Below are positions 22,801 to 34,800 of a DNA stretch of 64,000 nt, piece after piece. The translations under genes and the position numbers were made by a program. Numbering within the stretch: position 1 is the first letter of the stretch; every line of letters starts with the position of its first letter. The DNA is from Closterium sp. NIES-65 (lineage: Eukaryota; Streptophyta; Zygnematophyceae; Desmidiales; Closteriaceae), in the NCBI GenBank assembly GCA_948144175.1, contig CANXME010000532.1, positions 1,059,001 to 1,123,000 of the forward strand, written 5' to 3'. The notes below the pieces were generated by a model. It was not told the origin of the DNA. It made no database searches and worked only from the letters and a program-made list of their open reading frames with translations.

Positions 22801-25800
22801 GGGAACAGAGCAGGTTCGTGAAACTCACCTCTTTCATCGAGGTCTCGTACGTGCTGTCCCCTCCGGCCTCCCGCGCGAGTTGCCTAACCACCGCATGCTC
22901 CAGGTGTTTCTGGACGATTCGATCTTCAACATTCTTCCAGTTCGTGCCACGTGAAGGACGCTTCACAGTGGTCTTGTGGGAGTGCTCGTAGCAGTTTGAC
23001 GAGTACTCGGCAGGGATCCCCCTCATACGGATTGTTGATGGGAGGTGAACGAGAAGATGAATCTTAACAATTTTCCACTTTGACTTCTGCTTAGGGAAAG
23101 CGACACGAGGAGCCTTCACCATCCTGGAGAAAATTTAGATACAAGGCATGCAGTTAAGACGGGGAATGCAGGCCGGGAACGGAGAAACGGGATGCGGGAG
23201 GGGGAGTGAGGAAGCAGACATCGAAAACAGAAACACGGAAGGAGGGAGCACGGAGGTGGGTTATGGAGGGACAGCGATGCAGTGCAGAGGGAGAAGATGG
23301 GCCTGGGAAACCACATAACAGACGGACTTATTACTTGATGGTGGCGTCTTTCATCCGTTCCAGAGATTCGTCGGTGTGGTACTCAGCGCGGATGAACTCC
23401 TTGTACCACTCGACCATCTTGACAATGGCCGTGCGGATATCATCTTGTCCTGGGAGGTTGATGATGAGGGGCAGGACCTGCATCATCGCCCGATGCTCTG
23501 CAGCTGAAAAGCAGGCAGTGGATGTGAAGTAGGCCCACGCCGAAGGAAGACGTAGCACGGAAGCTGGTGTGGCCTCCTTCAAAATCTTGTATCGCCTAGG
23601 CGTGAGTAATAGTTAGTCAAAGCACGGAAAGCAAGCACGGAGGGGTGTAGCATGAAGCAGGGCGCGGAAAGCAAGCACGGAGGGGAGTAGCATGAAGCAG
23701 GGCGCGGAAAGCAAGCACGGAGGGGAGTAGCATGAAGCAGGGCGCGGAAAGCAAGCACGGAGGGGAGTAGCATGAAGCAAGGCGCGGAACAACTCACTCC
23801 AGAAGAATCTTCCGTTCCCTCGGGGTCAGCTTCTTCACCAGGCACTTCATGGCATGCAGCCATATGCCTTGCTCCCAGATGTGCATGATGTCCGGGGGCA
23901 CAGCAAGGTACGTGTTTCCCCAGAGAGTTTTTGCGAATTCCCAGTCCCACAAAAGGCTCTGCGTCGGGGGTCAAGGGCACAAACTCACTATGGCGGGTCA
24001 GGATAATAAATATGAACAGCAAGATGCAGATCGGAGTAGGTTTTCGGGCACACTAGCCACAGCAGTATATGGTGGATACGGAGGGAAACCATATGAGAAC
24101 CACAAGGATGCACGCGGAGCAAGCTGGGCAAGGCGCACCTTCACAAAGTGTGTAGAGGACTTCTTCTTCACCGCCTTCAGCTCCTTTTTGGTCTTTGCGG
24201 CTTTCATCTCCTTGTGAAAATCCTTCTGACCCTTGACAGTTCTAAGGACAATGGTGTCTTCCTGCTTCTTTTTGGTTTCCGCAGATTCCTTCAGACCTTC
24301 GACATTTCTGGGGATAATGGTCTCATCCTGCTCATCCGGGCGCTTCTTATCAGTTGGCTGTTGAGTCAACTCAAAGTTCAACTCATCCAGGCCCTCCTTT
24401 TCAGCCAAGCACAACGAGCACGGATGGTGTGAGTTGCATGCCATCGTACAGGTGATCTTAGAAGACTCCGGGTGATCGGCCACCCATGAATAAAGGAGCG
24501 TGAATGCACTATACTGCACCCCGGCACTGTCTTCCACCTTCACACCGCCCCTGCACAGCCGCCAGGATGAGGGGTAAAGCAGGGGGGGGTATGGCAAGGA
24601 TGGGAGACCATGTTAGATATGTCAGTGATGGTGTGAGCATGGGTTGCTGTAAGCAAGCAGATGAAGGACGGTTAGGAGGAGGGGGACAGCAAGCAGGGAT
24701 GGTTTCAACGGCAGGAGACGGTGGTACGGGAGGAACCCGAATGGTATTAGGTGAAGCATGGTGGCTGGGAGCAGAGTACTTTCGACTGAATCCTACGTCG
24801 TGGCGCGCATGCGAAAGAAGAACAGAGGAGAAGGGGGGTCAAAAAGGGAGGGGAGTGTGTATTAGACAGGCAATGAAAATAAGTAGGGTAGTGTGGTGGA
24901 TTCTGGAGAGTACAAGGGATGCGCGCCTTTGGGCGAGAGTAGCAGTGTCTCACCCTGAAAGATGTGAAGCCGCCTTCAAATCTCGAATCATGATCTCTGC
25001 AGCGTCCTGGAACACTCGAACCTTCTCTTCTGGCGAGAGGTCAGCTGGGATGTTAGGCAGGAGCCCGAGAAGCTCAGTGCCTCCTTCAAGCCACCTAGCC
25101 CATTCAGGAATGTTCCCAAAGGACAACAGAAATGGGTGGGCAGATTGGCGCCCGTTGTACGATAGATTGGTCTGGTCCGAAAACAAAATGAGAGCTATAA
25201 CTATGCCAAACTTCCGCACCCTTTCCTGCCACAGTGATGATAAAGGGAAGGAAGAACGTATTGGATCCTAGGTTTCAATGCTCGTGTCCAACGCGACATG
25301 AGATGGCGTGGAACTTACCCAAGCCTCGAGCATCCAATCCGTGTTTGCAGGGGTACTGTAGCGGCGAACCCCATCCACCTTCCACTCTTGAGGCATGATG
25401 CTGAATCCCTTGACAGCCGACATCTTCTTGAACATGGACTGAAGGAGCTGATGGTGATAATTATGGAAACAATGACGGAAAACAAAAGCGTAGGATTGAT
25501 GGTTCCATTTGGACTGATGGTTTAGTCGGTCTCAACAAACACATTCCAGGGTGACAAACGTGACCCAGCACGCATGAATACACTCACAGTTATCGCGTTA
25601 CGGCGCTTGAAGGTGAGAAACCCAACCTCGTGATCCACCTCGATCTCCTCGACGATCCATTCATTCTCCGCTCCAAGGTCAAAGCTGTTCTCGTACTTCT
25701 CCAGGTCCCTGTAGCTGTTCCAATCGTCCAGCTGCTTTGGATCTAATTTCGGATGTCTAACTAACTGTATTGTGTCGTTTATCGCCCCGTTGGTAAGGCC

Positions 25801-26361
25801 GTGAGATCGTGCCAAAATGCATATTTCCGCCTTAACATCAAGAATTTCCTTTGTAGGAGCTTCTTCCACCACGAGTGTGGTGCTGCACGTACGAACCGCA
25901 TCAGGAACTCGCTCTGCCGGCTGCGGGTGCTGCTCTACTGCGTTCGGAAGTGCCGCTAAGGGAATTGAATGCGCTGGCGCGGGAAGGGTGGCTGTTGCTA
26001 ACGGAACCAATGTATACTGCTTCTCAACGCCACGGTCTAGTTTCTTACGTTTAGCATCCTCTTCGGCCTTGCGTTTTTGGGCCCGCTTACATCCGTCATG
26101 GTTAGCTTGATGGCTACTTACGTATTGATAGCAGTACACGCGCTTATTGCAGAACTCACAAGCCTGAGCCTCCATCGAGCAGATCTGTCCGTAAGACTGA
26201 AAGGGTGTTTGGCACACGAGCTTGAGATGTGAATGGTAACACTGCACCGTGGTGAGATAGCGCCCATCGTATGGATGATAGTTTACCGAAAGGCGAGGAT
26301 AGGGATTTGGCGCGAACACGAAGGGGCAATCTGAGTCTGAACTCATGTTTCCGGTGATCAT
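13899..26361 (-). CDS. Plavaka-like (CMC/KDZ-related) transposase, nine exons
   Basis: Exons in gene order: 25588-26361, 25319-25447, 24954-25225, 24139-24550, 23798-23958, 23335-23595, 22829-23123, 21337-21504, 13899-14276. All boundaries are GT-AG and all phases match, giving about 948 residues. The N-terminal exon has a Cys/His finger-like segment (CEFCNKRVYCYQ...H..NHDGC) and a Lys-rich stretch. Conserved blocks then follow the order I know from Plavaka transposases: SDQTNLSYNGRQSAHPFLLS; a CTMACNSHHPCSLCLAE cysteine cluster; PPDIMHIWEQGIWLHAMKC; FSAAEHRAMMQVLPLI; HLLVHLPSTIRMRGIPAEYS; and a C-terminal GAYVEYYTE...DVDCILSLVHIVP block. No frame breaks were seen, so the copy may be intact. 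Family assignment is from memory of motifs; a profile search would settle it. It diverges from the Ulp1 gene at 26926. Confidence 0.8.
14354..21300. repeat. 41-bp minisatellite, about 169 units, in the last intron of the transposase gene
   Basis: The consensus begins GGAGTGGGTGGAAAGCATGC and ends with AGGAGAGGGGGAAGGGGGGCT. A marker variant (GGGGGGCTAAAG) occurs at 16251, 16661, 17358, 18137, 19121, 19859, 20187 and 20925. The spacings are 410, 697, 779, 984, 738, 328 and 738, all exact multiples of 41, so the array has no net indel over 4.7 kb and is built of re-duplicated blocks of units. The unit has no stop codon in any frame. Since 41 is not a multiple of three, one strand gives an open frame of about 2,380 codons and the other about 1,880. 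The sense strand of the host gene is C-rich and the template strand G-rich. Confidence 0.98.
21760..22750. repeat. 63-bp minisatellite in an intron of the transposase gene
   Basis: AGACACAGAAGTGAACAAAT recurs at 21821, 21884 and 21947, with diverged copies at 22010 and 22073, a constant 63-bp period. It decays to the right into AGCAGGGAAACAGAGCAGGG motifs up to about 22750. It fills the intron between exons 22829-23123 and 21337-21504. Confidence 0.9.
23621..23790. repeat. 40-bp tandem repeat, about four copies, in an intron of the transposase gene
   Basis: Four units of GGAAAGCAAGCACGGAGGGG plus AGTAGCATGAAGCAGGGCGC lie between exons 23798-23958 and 23335-23595. Confidence 0.92.
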
Positions 26362-26925
26362 GATTGGCCATTGGTCATCGAGTGTCAGTAGTGGGATTGC
26401 AGTTGGTTAGGGTTTGTGATGTGCAGCTCGAAGTGTTCGGTCCTCCTGTTTATTGGTGCGCGACAACCGTGAAGATTGGCGAGAGCGCCATGCGACTCCC
26501 ATACTCAACATCTCTTGGTGTAACTGTTTTCGCGCACATAAACTGCTTACTCGTCGCTGCACCTTGACGAGGTTTTGTACCCAACTGCAAACAAGTTGGC
26601 GAGGGTCATTTCCGCTTGCGACATGGACCTGACATCATATTCGCGTACACGCCAATTGTGTGTCAGAAAAAAACAAGCCAAACAATGTCATTGGAGCAAG
26701 GAATTCTGTCAGACCACCCAACACTGTTCACCAAGTATGAACAAGCCATTCGTTGTCGACGCATGGGAGCAGGGAATCACAAACTTGACGAACGAAGGGC
26801 AAGGGCGTGTGGGTCCTTCTTCAGGAACTACAGTATTTCCTTAGACTTTCCGTTGGCTGGGCCACGGAATGTCGACCCTCACCTAAGGCACGATCCTGCT
26901 CAAGCTGAGTTTGTTATCTCAAGAT
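26362..26925. promoter_or_regulatory. Head-to-head intergenic region between transposase and Ulp1 genes
   Basis: 564 bp separate the transposase ATG (26361, minus) from the chosen Ulp1 ATG (26926, plus), so the region probably serves as a bidirectional promoter. An open plus-strand frame from 26616 (with ATG also at 26685) could instead be a 5' exon of the Ulp1 gene or its leader. It is out of frame with the catalytic exon and would need splicing. No clear core promoter motif was recognised. Confidence 0.4.
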
Positions 26926-29900
26926 ATGGAGGAGAAGGGCATACCCAAGTTAGCGCGATGTAGTTTCCGGCACATGCGCATGCCATCCCCGTTCCGGGGA
27001 TCCCTTGAAATCAAGCCCTCAGATTACCGCACGCTGAAAAACGAGCAGTGGGTCAGTGGCACGATTATCGAGTGGCTCTCATCGTGAGTGGCTCTGTGTT
27101 GAACACATAGCAAACTGATTTGTTGACCCTTGTTTTTAGTTTCTCACGAGCTCCACCGACTTTGTATATTTTCACGTCGATCCTGCAGTATGTTACACTA
27201 CGAGTACGGATATGACAATGCGTCGTGGCTTTGCACATCGCCTTATTTCTGGACACTCGTAGCACGCCCGGGGTCGAAGAGGATCACAAGGCAGGCCTAT
27301 GGACTAGACATCTTGTCGTTTAAGCACGTTCTTGTTCCGATTAACAAGAAGTAAGTGGTAGGGTCTTTTTATTCATGTGTTGAACGTAAACATGTCCTGC
27401 AAAATAACGATTTTGGATGTCTCGATTACATGGCAGTGCGCACTGGAGTCTTGTTGTTATCAAAATTACCCATGCTCCGGGATCCCTTATCCCGATCAAG
27501 TGTGACCTGTGGCATGCGGACTCATATTCAACTCACGTCGACATTGATGGACCATTGAGAAAGTGAGAAATGTGATGTGCTGCGTATGAAACACTGTTGT
27601 TCTCGACCGATGTTAACAAGCAGTACGTCTTAATGCGCAGGTATTTGATGAATCAAGCAATGCAGCGCTACGCATGGGTCACGGAGACAGAAGCAAAAGC
27701 GTGGGCAGCAGCGATTCAGTTAAACACCATTATGGTATGTGAATTCACGGCCCGTGCAAAAAGGAGGATTGGTGTGGGACAGGCCGCTCATGGACAGGCA
27801 TTGGATGCGCGGATGAGTAGGGGAAGGGGGAGGTGCGTGCTGCGCATGGACTGGCATGGGATGATGAGTAGGGGAAGGGGGAGTTGCGTGCGGCGCATGG
27901 ACAGGCATGGGATGATGAGTAGGGGAAGGGGGGGTTGCGTGCTGCGCATGGACAGGCATGGGATGATGAGTAGGGGAAGGGGGAGTTGCGTGCGGCGCAT
28001 GGACAGGCATGGGATGATGAGTAGGGGAAGGGGGGGTTGCGTGCTGCGCATGGACAGGCATGGGATGATGAGTAGGGGAAGGGGGAGTTGCATGCTGCGC
28101 ATGGACAGGCATGGGATGATGAGTAGGGGAAGGGGGAGTTGCGTGCTGCGCATGGACAGGCATGGGATGATGAGTAGGGGAAGGGGGAGTTGCATGCTGC
28201 GCATGGACGGGCATGGGATGATGAGTAGGGGAAGGGGGAGTTGCGTGTGGCGCATGGACAGGCATGGGATGATGAGTAGGGGAAGGGGGGGTTGCGTGCT
28301 GCGCATGGACAGGCATGGGATGATGAGTAGGGGAAGGGGGAGTTGCATGCTGCGCATGGACAAGCATGGGATGATGAGTAGGGGAAGGGGGAGTTGCGTG
28401 CTGCGCATGGACAGGCATGGGATGATGAGTAGGGGAAGGGGGAGTTGCGTGCTGCGCATGCACAGGCATGGGATGATGAGTAGGGGAAGGGGGAGTTGCA
28501 TGCTGCGCATGGACAGGCATGGGATGATGAGTAGGGGAAGGGGGAGTTGCGTGTGGCGCATGGACAGGCATGGGATGATGAGTAGGGGAAGGGGGAGTTG
28601 CATGCTGCGCATGGACAGGCATGGGATGATGAGTAGGGGAAGGGGGGGTTGCGTGCTGCGCATGGACAGGCATGGGATGATGAGTAGGGGAAGGGGGAGT
28701 TGCATGCTGCGCATGGACAGGCATGGGATGATGAGTAGGGGAAGGGGGAGCTGCGTGCTGCGCATGGACAGGCATGGGATGATGAGTAGGGGAAGGGGGG
28801 GTTGCGTGCTGCGCATGGACAGGCATGGGATGATGAGTAGGGGAAGGGGGAGTTGCGTGTGGCGCATGGACAGGCATGGGATGATGAGTAGGGGAAGGGG
28901 GAGTTGCATGCTGCGCATGGACAGGCATGGGATGATGAGTAGGGGAAGGGGGAGTTGCGTGCGGCGCATGGACAGGCATGGGATGATGAGTAGGGGAAGG
29001 GGGGGTTGCGTGCTGCGCATGGACAGGCATGGGATGATGAGTAGGGGAAGGGGGAGTTGCATGCTGCGCATGGACAGGCATGGGATGATGAGTAGGGGAA
29101 GGGGGGGTTGCGTGCGGCGCATGGACAGGCATGGGATGATGAGTAGGGGAAGGGGGGGTTGCGTGCGGCGCATGGACAGGCATGGGATGATGAGTAGGGG
29201 AAGGGGGGGTTGCGTGCGGCGCATGGACAGGCATGGGATGATGAGTAGGGGAAGGGGGGGTTGCGTGCTGCGCATGCACAGGCATGGGATGATGAGTAGG
29301 GGAAGGGGGAGTTGCGTGCGGCGCATGGACAGGCATGGGATGATGAGTAGGGGAAGGGGGGGTTGCGTGCTGCGCATGGACAGGCATGGGATGATGAGTA
29401 GGGGAAGGGGGAGTTGCGTGCTGCGCATGGACAGGCATGGGATGATGAGTAGGGGAAGGGGGGGTTGCGTGCTGCGCATGGACAGGCATGGGATGATGAG
29501 TAGGGGAAGGGGGAGTTGCATGCTGCGCATGGACAGGCATGGGATGATGAGTAGGGGAAGGGGGAGTTGCGTGCTGCGCATGGACAGGCATGGGATGATG
29601 AGTAGGGGAAGGGGGAGTTGCATGCTGCGCATGGACAGGCATGGGATGCGCGGATGAGTACGGGAGGAGGTGGGGGTGGGGGGGGGGGGGGGGGGGCAAG
29701 GGGGCTGAAAGCAGCTCGTGACTAAGCCTTAAGAACCACCTGATACTTGTCCTACCGCAGGTGCGTCAGCAGGACAACGAGAATGACTGCGGCGTTTATG
29801 TGATGCGTGTCATTCATACGCTTGTCGAGACCAACTTTGACAGCTTGAATGCGTGTGGCTTGGCCGGGACGCCAAGACAGTGGAGGCGCCAATATCGTCA

Positions 29901-29961
29901 CGATTTGGCTAGGTGGTCCTGTGTCTATGACAATGCATGTGGGTTGATCCAGGCTGACTGA
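26926..29961 (+). CDS. Ulp1-type (C48) cysteine protease, SUMO-protease-like, five exons
   Basis: Exons: 26926-27083, 27189-27350, 27437-27562, 27641-27734, 29761-29961. All are GT-AG with matching phases, for about 246 residues. The order matches Ulp1/SENP catalytic domains: a substrate-entry segment (LKNEQWVSGTIIEWL); DILSFKHVLVPIN leading into HWSLVVI with the catalytic His; HADS with the probable catalytic Asp; and QQDNENDCGVYVMR with the catalytic Cys and the preceding Gln region. Ulp1 enzymes cleave SUMO from conjugates or process its precursor in the nucleus. The start is the ATG that opens the catalytic frame; an upstream exon is possible. Ulp1 genes are common cargo of plant CMC and Mutator transposons, and this one sits head-to-head with a transposase gene. 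The last intron contains a 51-bp array. Confidence 0.87.
27811..29660. repeat. 51-bp minisatellite, about 36 units, in the last intron of the Ulp1 gene
   Basis: The unit begins GATGAGTAGGGGAAGGGGGA, continues GTTGCGTGCTGCGCATGGAC and closes with AGGCATGGGAT. Since 51 is a multiple of three and the unit has no stop, the plus strand gives a 686-codon frame repeating a 17-residue unit (MMSRGRGSCVLRMDRHG), with long minus-strand frames as well. The array lies wholly between the donor at 27735 and the acceptor at 29760, so it is intronic. A G homopolymer region follows at about 29666-29694. Confidence 0.97.
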
Positions 29962-31423
29962 TGCCCTTAAGCCTGCTTGGTGTTGGTTATTGACATGCAT
30001 TAGTACCGGACGATCTGGTGTATCGTACTGCTCGACGCTTGATGGAAACTGGCATGACAGTGCGGTAATTGATTTGCACTAGATGGTAAGCTCTAAGCCG
30101 AGCATTACATAGTGTCAGTGAATACACTCAGAACACAACATAGTGGTTGGGGTCTTGCTGAACTTGATGAGTAGTCAGATGAGCTGAATGCGGGGCAGGC
30201 ATCATGAACAACCTCCTAGAGGCATGGCAGGCGACCATGATAGTATTACAACATCACATGTGTTGGGAATATAAACACATGACTTACACAAAGCCGACTC
30301 ATGGCACAACTGACAACAGTTCAAATGCAACCTCAACGAGAATCTTCCTACTGCAGCGCCCTATATAAGTTGCTATGTATCGGCCCATGAACGTAATAAT
30401 GTCGACACAATGCAGTTTCTGTCTTCTCCAGCGCTGTAACATCTACGCGACAAACCAGCTGTTGATGTGAACCTAACTGTGCTTGCTCTCAACAATTGCA
30501 CAATGTTTTTTGAAGGTTGCTAGGCGTGTGAACACTGGTATAGTCATTGTACGGTGAGTCACGCCAAGTAGTCACCCTAAATTTGAATATGAAAATGCAT
30601 AGAAGTATACCAGTGTGCGATTAGGCGGCTGGAATGAGACTGTTAGTTTAGGTGTGCAGGATTATTCTTTCTACTCACCCTATGATTACCTTGATTGAAG
30701 CAAGACTTGGTGAACCTTACAATATTACTGAACTCTGTCACAATCTTATCGCATCAATCCTGTCACATCCTCGGTACAAAGAGCGGTGCCACGAAATCGA
30801 AGTTTCAGCGCAACCACTCGGGGTATTATCGAACCGCGATGTCTTGTATCTATCACGGCTCCAAACGCACATGTGTGTGCCGACAACGCGCGGCGCGGTT
30901 TGCTGCTGTCACATTGCGTTTTTTTTTTTTTTGGTGTGCGGCAAGGCTTGGTTCAGTTCCCGTACTCACGCGTGCAAATACTTACTAGTACTAGTCTCGC
31001 ATTTACAGTGCCGATCAGGCATTGTGGGCGCTCGAACGTTCTAGCCCAGGGAGGCTGCTGCAATTTAGGATTTGAAATATTGCCCCATTGACAGCGCCTT
31101 CCTTGCAACCTCAAGGGCAGCTAAACTATTGCGCTGCACCAAACACCACCACCCGACGTGGGGCCACCTGGTAATGCGTTACAGGAACAAGCATCTTCAT
31201 GCCGATTCCCATGCTGGGAGATGAGACCACGATATGCTCCACGTTCGAAGCACCTAGTTCGTCTTGCTGGTAGCCGTTCGGTTCTCGTCACGATACCCCT
31301 ACGGTAGGCACGTCATGCATTTACGGTAGTAGTATTGGTAGTAAATGTTGATGTTCCCTCTGGCACTCGATGCAAAGTGAGAAGATGTCAGTGGTAGCAC
31401 GTAATAGCCGTCACGTAGCTGTT

Positions 31424-31665
31424 CTCGTAATAGGCTCATCCATCTTTGGCGCTGCGGTGCAGTTTTCGTAGTAGGCACGTCCTACATTGGCGTGGCGGCC
31501 GGTTCTCATAGTAGGCTCCTCCTGTTTTGGCGCAGCGGTCTGTTCTCGTAGTAGGCTCGTCCTGTTTTGGCGCGGCGGTCTGTTCTCGTAGTCGTCTCGT
31601 CCTGTTTTGGTGCGGCGGTCTGTTCTCGTAGTAGCCTCGTCCTGCTCTGGCGAGGCCGTGATGTT
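31424..31665. repeat. 40-bp tandem repeat, about six units
   Basis: Units of GTAGGCTCGTCCTGTTTTGG plus CGCGGCGGTCTGTTCTCGTA, exactly 40 bp apart at 31511, 31551, 31591 and 31631, with diverged copies to the left. It lies upstream of the acidic-protein gene. Confidence 0.92.
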
Positions 31666-31669
31666 CTCT

Positions 31670-31732
31670 GACGGCGCGTCCAGGCATGGCGCGTCCAGCA
31701 ATGACGCGTCCAGCATGGCGCGTCCAGCGGCA
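31670..31732. repeat. GGCGCGTCCAGCAAT short tandem repeat
   Basis: Four imperfect copies of a roughly 14-15 bp unit GCGCGTCCAGCAATG immediately after the 40-bp array. Confidence 0.8.
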
Positions 31733-31893
31733 GTTCTAGCTTGCTCGATTTTCGTCGGCGCGTTTCGCAGGCACGTAGTGCGATTGCGCGCTGCTGTTCC
31801 TTGCGTCTCCAACACCTATTTATGGGATACTTGATACTTAGAAACAGCTCACTATTGTAACCATTAAGCTTGTCTAGCGGAACTGATAGATAG

Positions 31894-34800
31894 ATGGCAG
31901 ACATCATCGTCTCTGAACAGGCCAATGCTAGTGCGCTCCTCGGTAGCGCCGCTACAGCTTTACAACCTTTGGGTCCCATGAAAACCGACGCGGAACAGAA
32001 GGGGCACGACAAGATGACGCCTCACGATACCTCCCAGCTAGTTGTGCGGTATCGTCGGAAAAACATACTTCCTGCACGCGATGCCAAGGTGGAATCGGAA
32101 GGGGCATCTTCATCGGATAGTGAGCAATCTGAAGAAGAGGCCTACGATGGCAAGGTTAGACGCGGCGGTTCACAAGGGCGGAGGAACGGTCGAAAGCTGA
32201 AGCCGTTGGACCAGTGCAAACCTGCTACAGGGAGGAAAGGTACGCTATGAACTTTTATCCAGCTTTTTCAAGTTTGTATGTCTTAAAGTTGCTCGTTAAT
32301 TACTTGGATGTGTTCGCACCCAATCCAGAGAGGTGCTGCCCTCCTATTAACTGAGCGTATCATCCTTACTTCGTGCGTGTTGTAGGTACCCTTGCTGGAG
32401 CCAAGAAAATGAAAAGAGAAAGACAAGACGCGCCTGGTGCAACAGGACTTGTGGAAGATGTAGATGACAAGGAGCAACTGCCAGAGAAAGGGCATGAGCG
32501 TGGGGATGAGCGTGATGGAGAGCGTGAGGGCAGGCGTGAGGGAGGGCTTGAGGGCAGGCGTGAAGGCAGGCGTGAGGGCAGGCGGGAGGGAGAGCGTGAG
32601 GCTGAGCGTGAGGGAGAGCGTGAGGGAGAGCGTGATATGAAGCATGATGCGTCTTTTCCCTCTACTCCAGCAGGTGTTCGTGCGGCCGATGCACACGATG
32701 TTCGAGGGCATGAGGAGGGTGGGAGGGAGAGCCGTGGCGCTGAGCATGAAGATCAGAGGGGGGTGTCTGGGAGGGTGAAGGCACGGTGCAGAAAGGCTGG
32801 AAAGAAGGCCGTTGCTGAGGTCGAATCTTCTGATGGAGAAGATAGTTCCGAGGAGGAATCAGGGAGTTCATCCGGGAGCGAGGAGAAGTATGATGAGGAA
32901 GAGGACGAGAGTGATGACGCTGAAACTGGGTCCGGGAGTAATGACGACGGTAGGAGAGGGGGGAGGGCACGAGGAGCGCGCAACCACCAGTATAGCGGAA
33001 AGCGTGGTCATGCAACCGGTGGTAAGGCTGGTAGTGGCTATAAACGGCAGAGACGTAGAGAGTGTGCTCAAGGAAAGCGAGCAGATACTGAGGGTTACAC
33101 CCAGCGGCGTCGTAAGGAGCGTCCTGTTGTGAGACAGGACCTTGGCTTCTACAATGAGATGAGGATCATGGTGAACTCGGATGATGCTGATCCGTCGAAT
33201 CGTCGGGAGAACGTTCGGATGAAACGGGCAGCAACCAACGATCGGTATGCTGCCCTTGCTTCCACCTCAGGGTTGGGGAAGAGAGCATCTAGATTTCAAG
33301 ATCGGAGTGTGCGTGACAACGCTGGCCAGCAGCATGACAACACGCACAATCCAGCCGGTGGTAGTGACGATCCGGCCTGTGGTGGGGGGCTGGGGGCGGA
33401 AGATGGTGAGGCGGGTGGTGTTGGAGATTGGTTCAATGATGGCAGGAAAGTTGGACACTTTGACCCAGCAACTCCGCCCCCGTTCGCATCGGCAAGAGGC
33501 AATTCCCCGCTCAACGCTAGTGGAGTGCCCATCCTTCCCTCGATCAATTCTCCTAATGAATCCATGCAGCAACTCTTCCAGGCTTTGCAGGAAGCTAATC
33601 GGCAGATTGCCGAGCTAAAGGCCGGTCGTGGACCTTCGGTGGACCGGGAGGGAAATGGGACGCAAATCCCGCCGCTTACCTCGATATCCAGTGAACAACC
33701 TGAGCCGCCAGAAACGCCGGGCGCTGTGGCGGAGAGCGCTGTACAAGGCACTCCCATCACCAGGAGGCATGGGATGCCAAACGCGACTAATTTGAAGGTA
33801 AGTGCCACCAATTTCTCCTACCCATTGCCACACCTGACTCGCTGGCTTGCTCATTATATGGTTTTGTTTGACCAATGGTGCATTTTCATTCTCTTTCTCC
33901 AGTTGTCTAGGTTTTCCCACTCTCTGGTCTCATTCTCTGCAATGACTCGCTCACATTCCCACTCTCTGGTTTCCTTCTCTGCAGTGATTCATTCTCATCC
34001 CACCCTCTGGGCTCATTCTCTGCAGTGATTCATTCTCATTCCCACTCTCTGATTTCCTTCTCTGCAGTGATTCATTCTCATCTCACCCTCTGGTCTCATT
34101 CTCTGCAGTGACTCACACTCTCTGGTTTCCTTCTCTGCAGTGATTCATTCTCATCCCACCCTCTGGTCTCATTCTCTGCAGTGACTCCCACTCTCTGGTT
34201 TCCTTCTTTGCAGTGACTCATTCACATTCCCACTCTCTGGTTTCCTTCTCTGCAGTGATTCCTTCTCAACCCACCCTCTGGTATCATTCTCTGCAGTGAC
34301 TCCCACTCTATGGTTTCCTTCTCTGCAGTGATTCCTTCTCATCCCACCCTCTGGTCTCATTCTATGCAGTGACTCCCACTCTCTGGTTTCCTTCTCTGCA
34401 GTGATTCCTTCTCATCCCACCCTCTGGTATCATTCTCTGCAGTGAATCCCACTCTATGGTTTCCTTCTCTGCAGTGATTCATTCTCATCCCACCCTCTGG
34501 TCTCATTCTCTGCAGTGACTCCCACTCTCTGGTTTCCTTCTCTGCAGTGATTCATTCTCATCCCACCCTCTGGTCTCATTCTCTGCAGTGACTCCCACTC
34601 TCTGGTTTCCTTCTCTGCAGTGACTCATTCAAATTCCCACTCTATGGTTTCCTTCTCTGCAGTGATTCATTCTCATCCCACCCTCTGGTCTCATTCTCTG
34701 CAGTGACTCCCACTCTCTGGTTTCCTTCTCTGCAGTGATTCATTCTCATCCCACCCTCTGGTCTCATTCTCTGCAGTGACTCCCACTCTCTGGTTTCCTT

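Larger units (their letters stand above)
29962..31893. other. Intergenic region between the Ulp1 gene and the acidic-protein gene
   Basis: Mostly unique, moderately AT-rich. Seen: a hairpin of CATGTGTT/AACACATG at 30257-30281; a T14-15 run near 30919; a weak open plus-strand stretch at 30652-31044 without splice support; and two short repeat arrays listed separately. The right end should contain the promoter of the gene at 31894. Confidence 0.45.

Noticed and set aside
27597-29657. 686-codon plus-strand repeat protein (17-residue unit) and 659-codon minus-strand frame
   Set aside because: The array is bounded by the donor at 27735 and the acceptor at 29760 of the Ulp1 gene; the catalytic Cys exon follows in phase.
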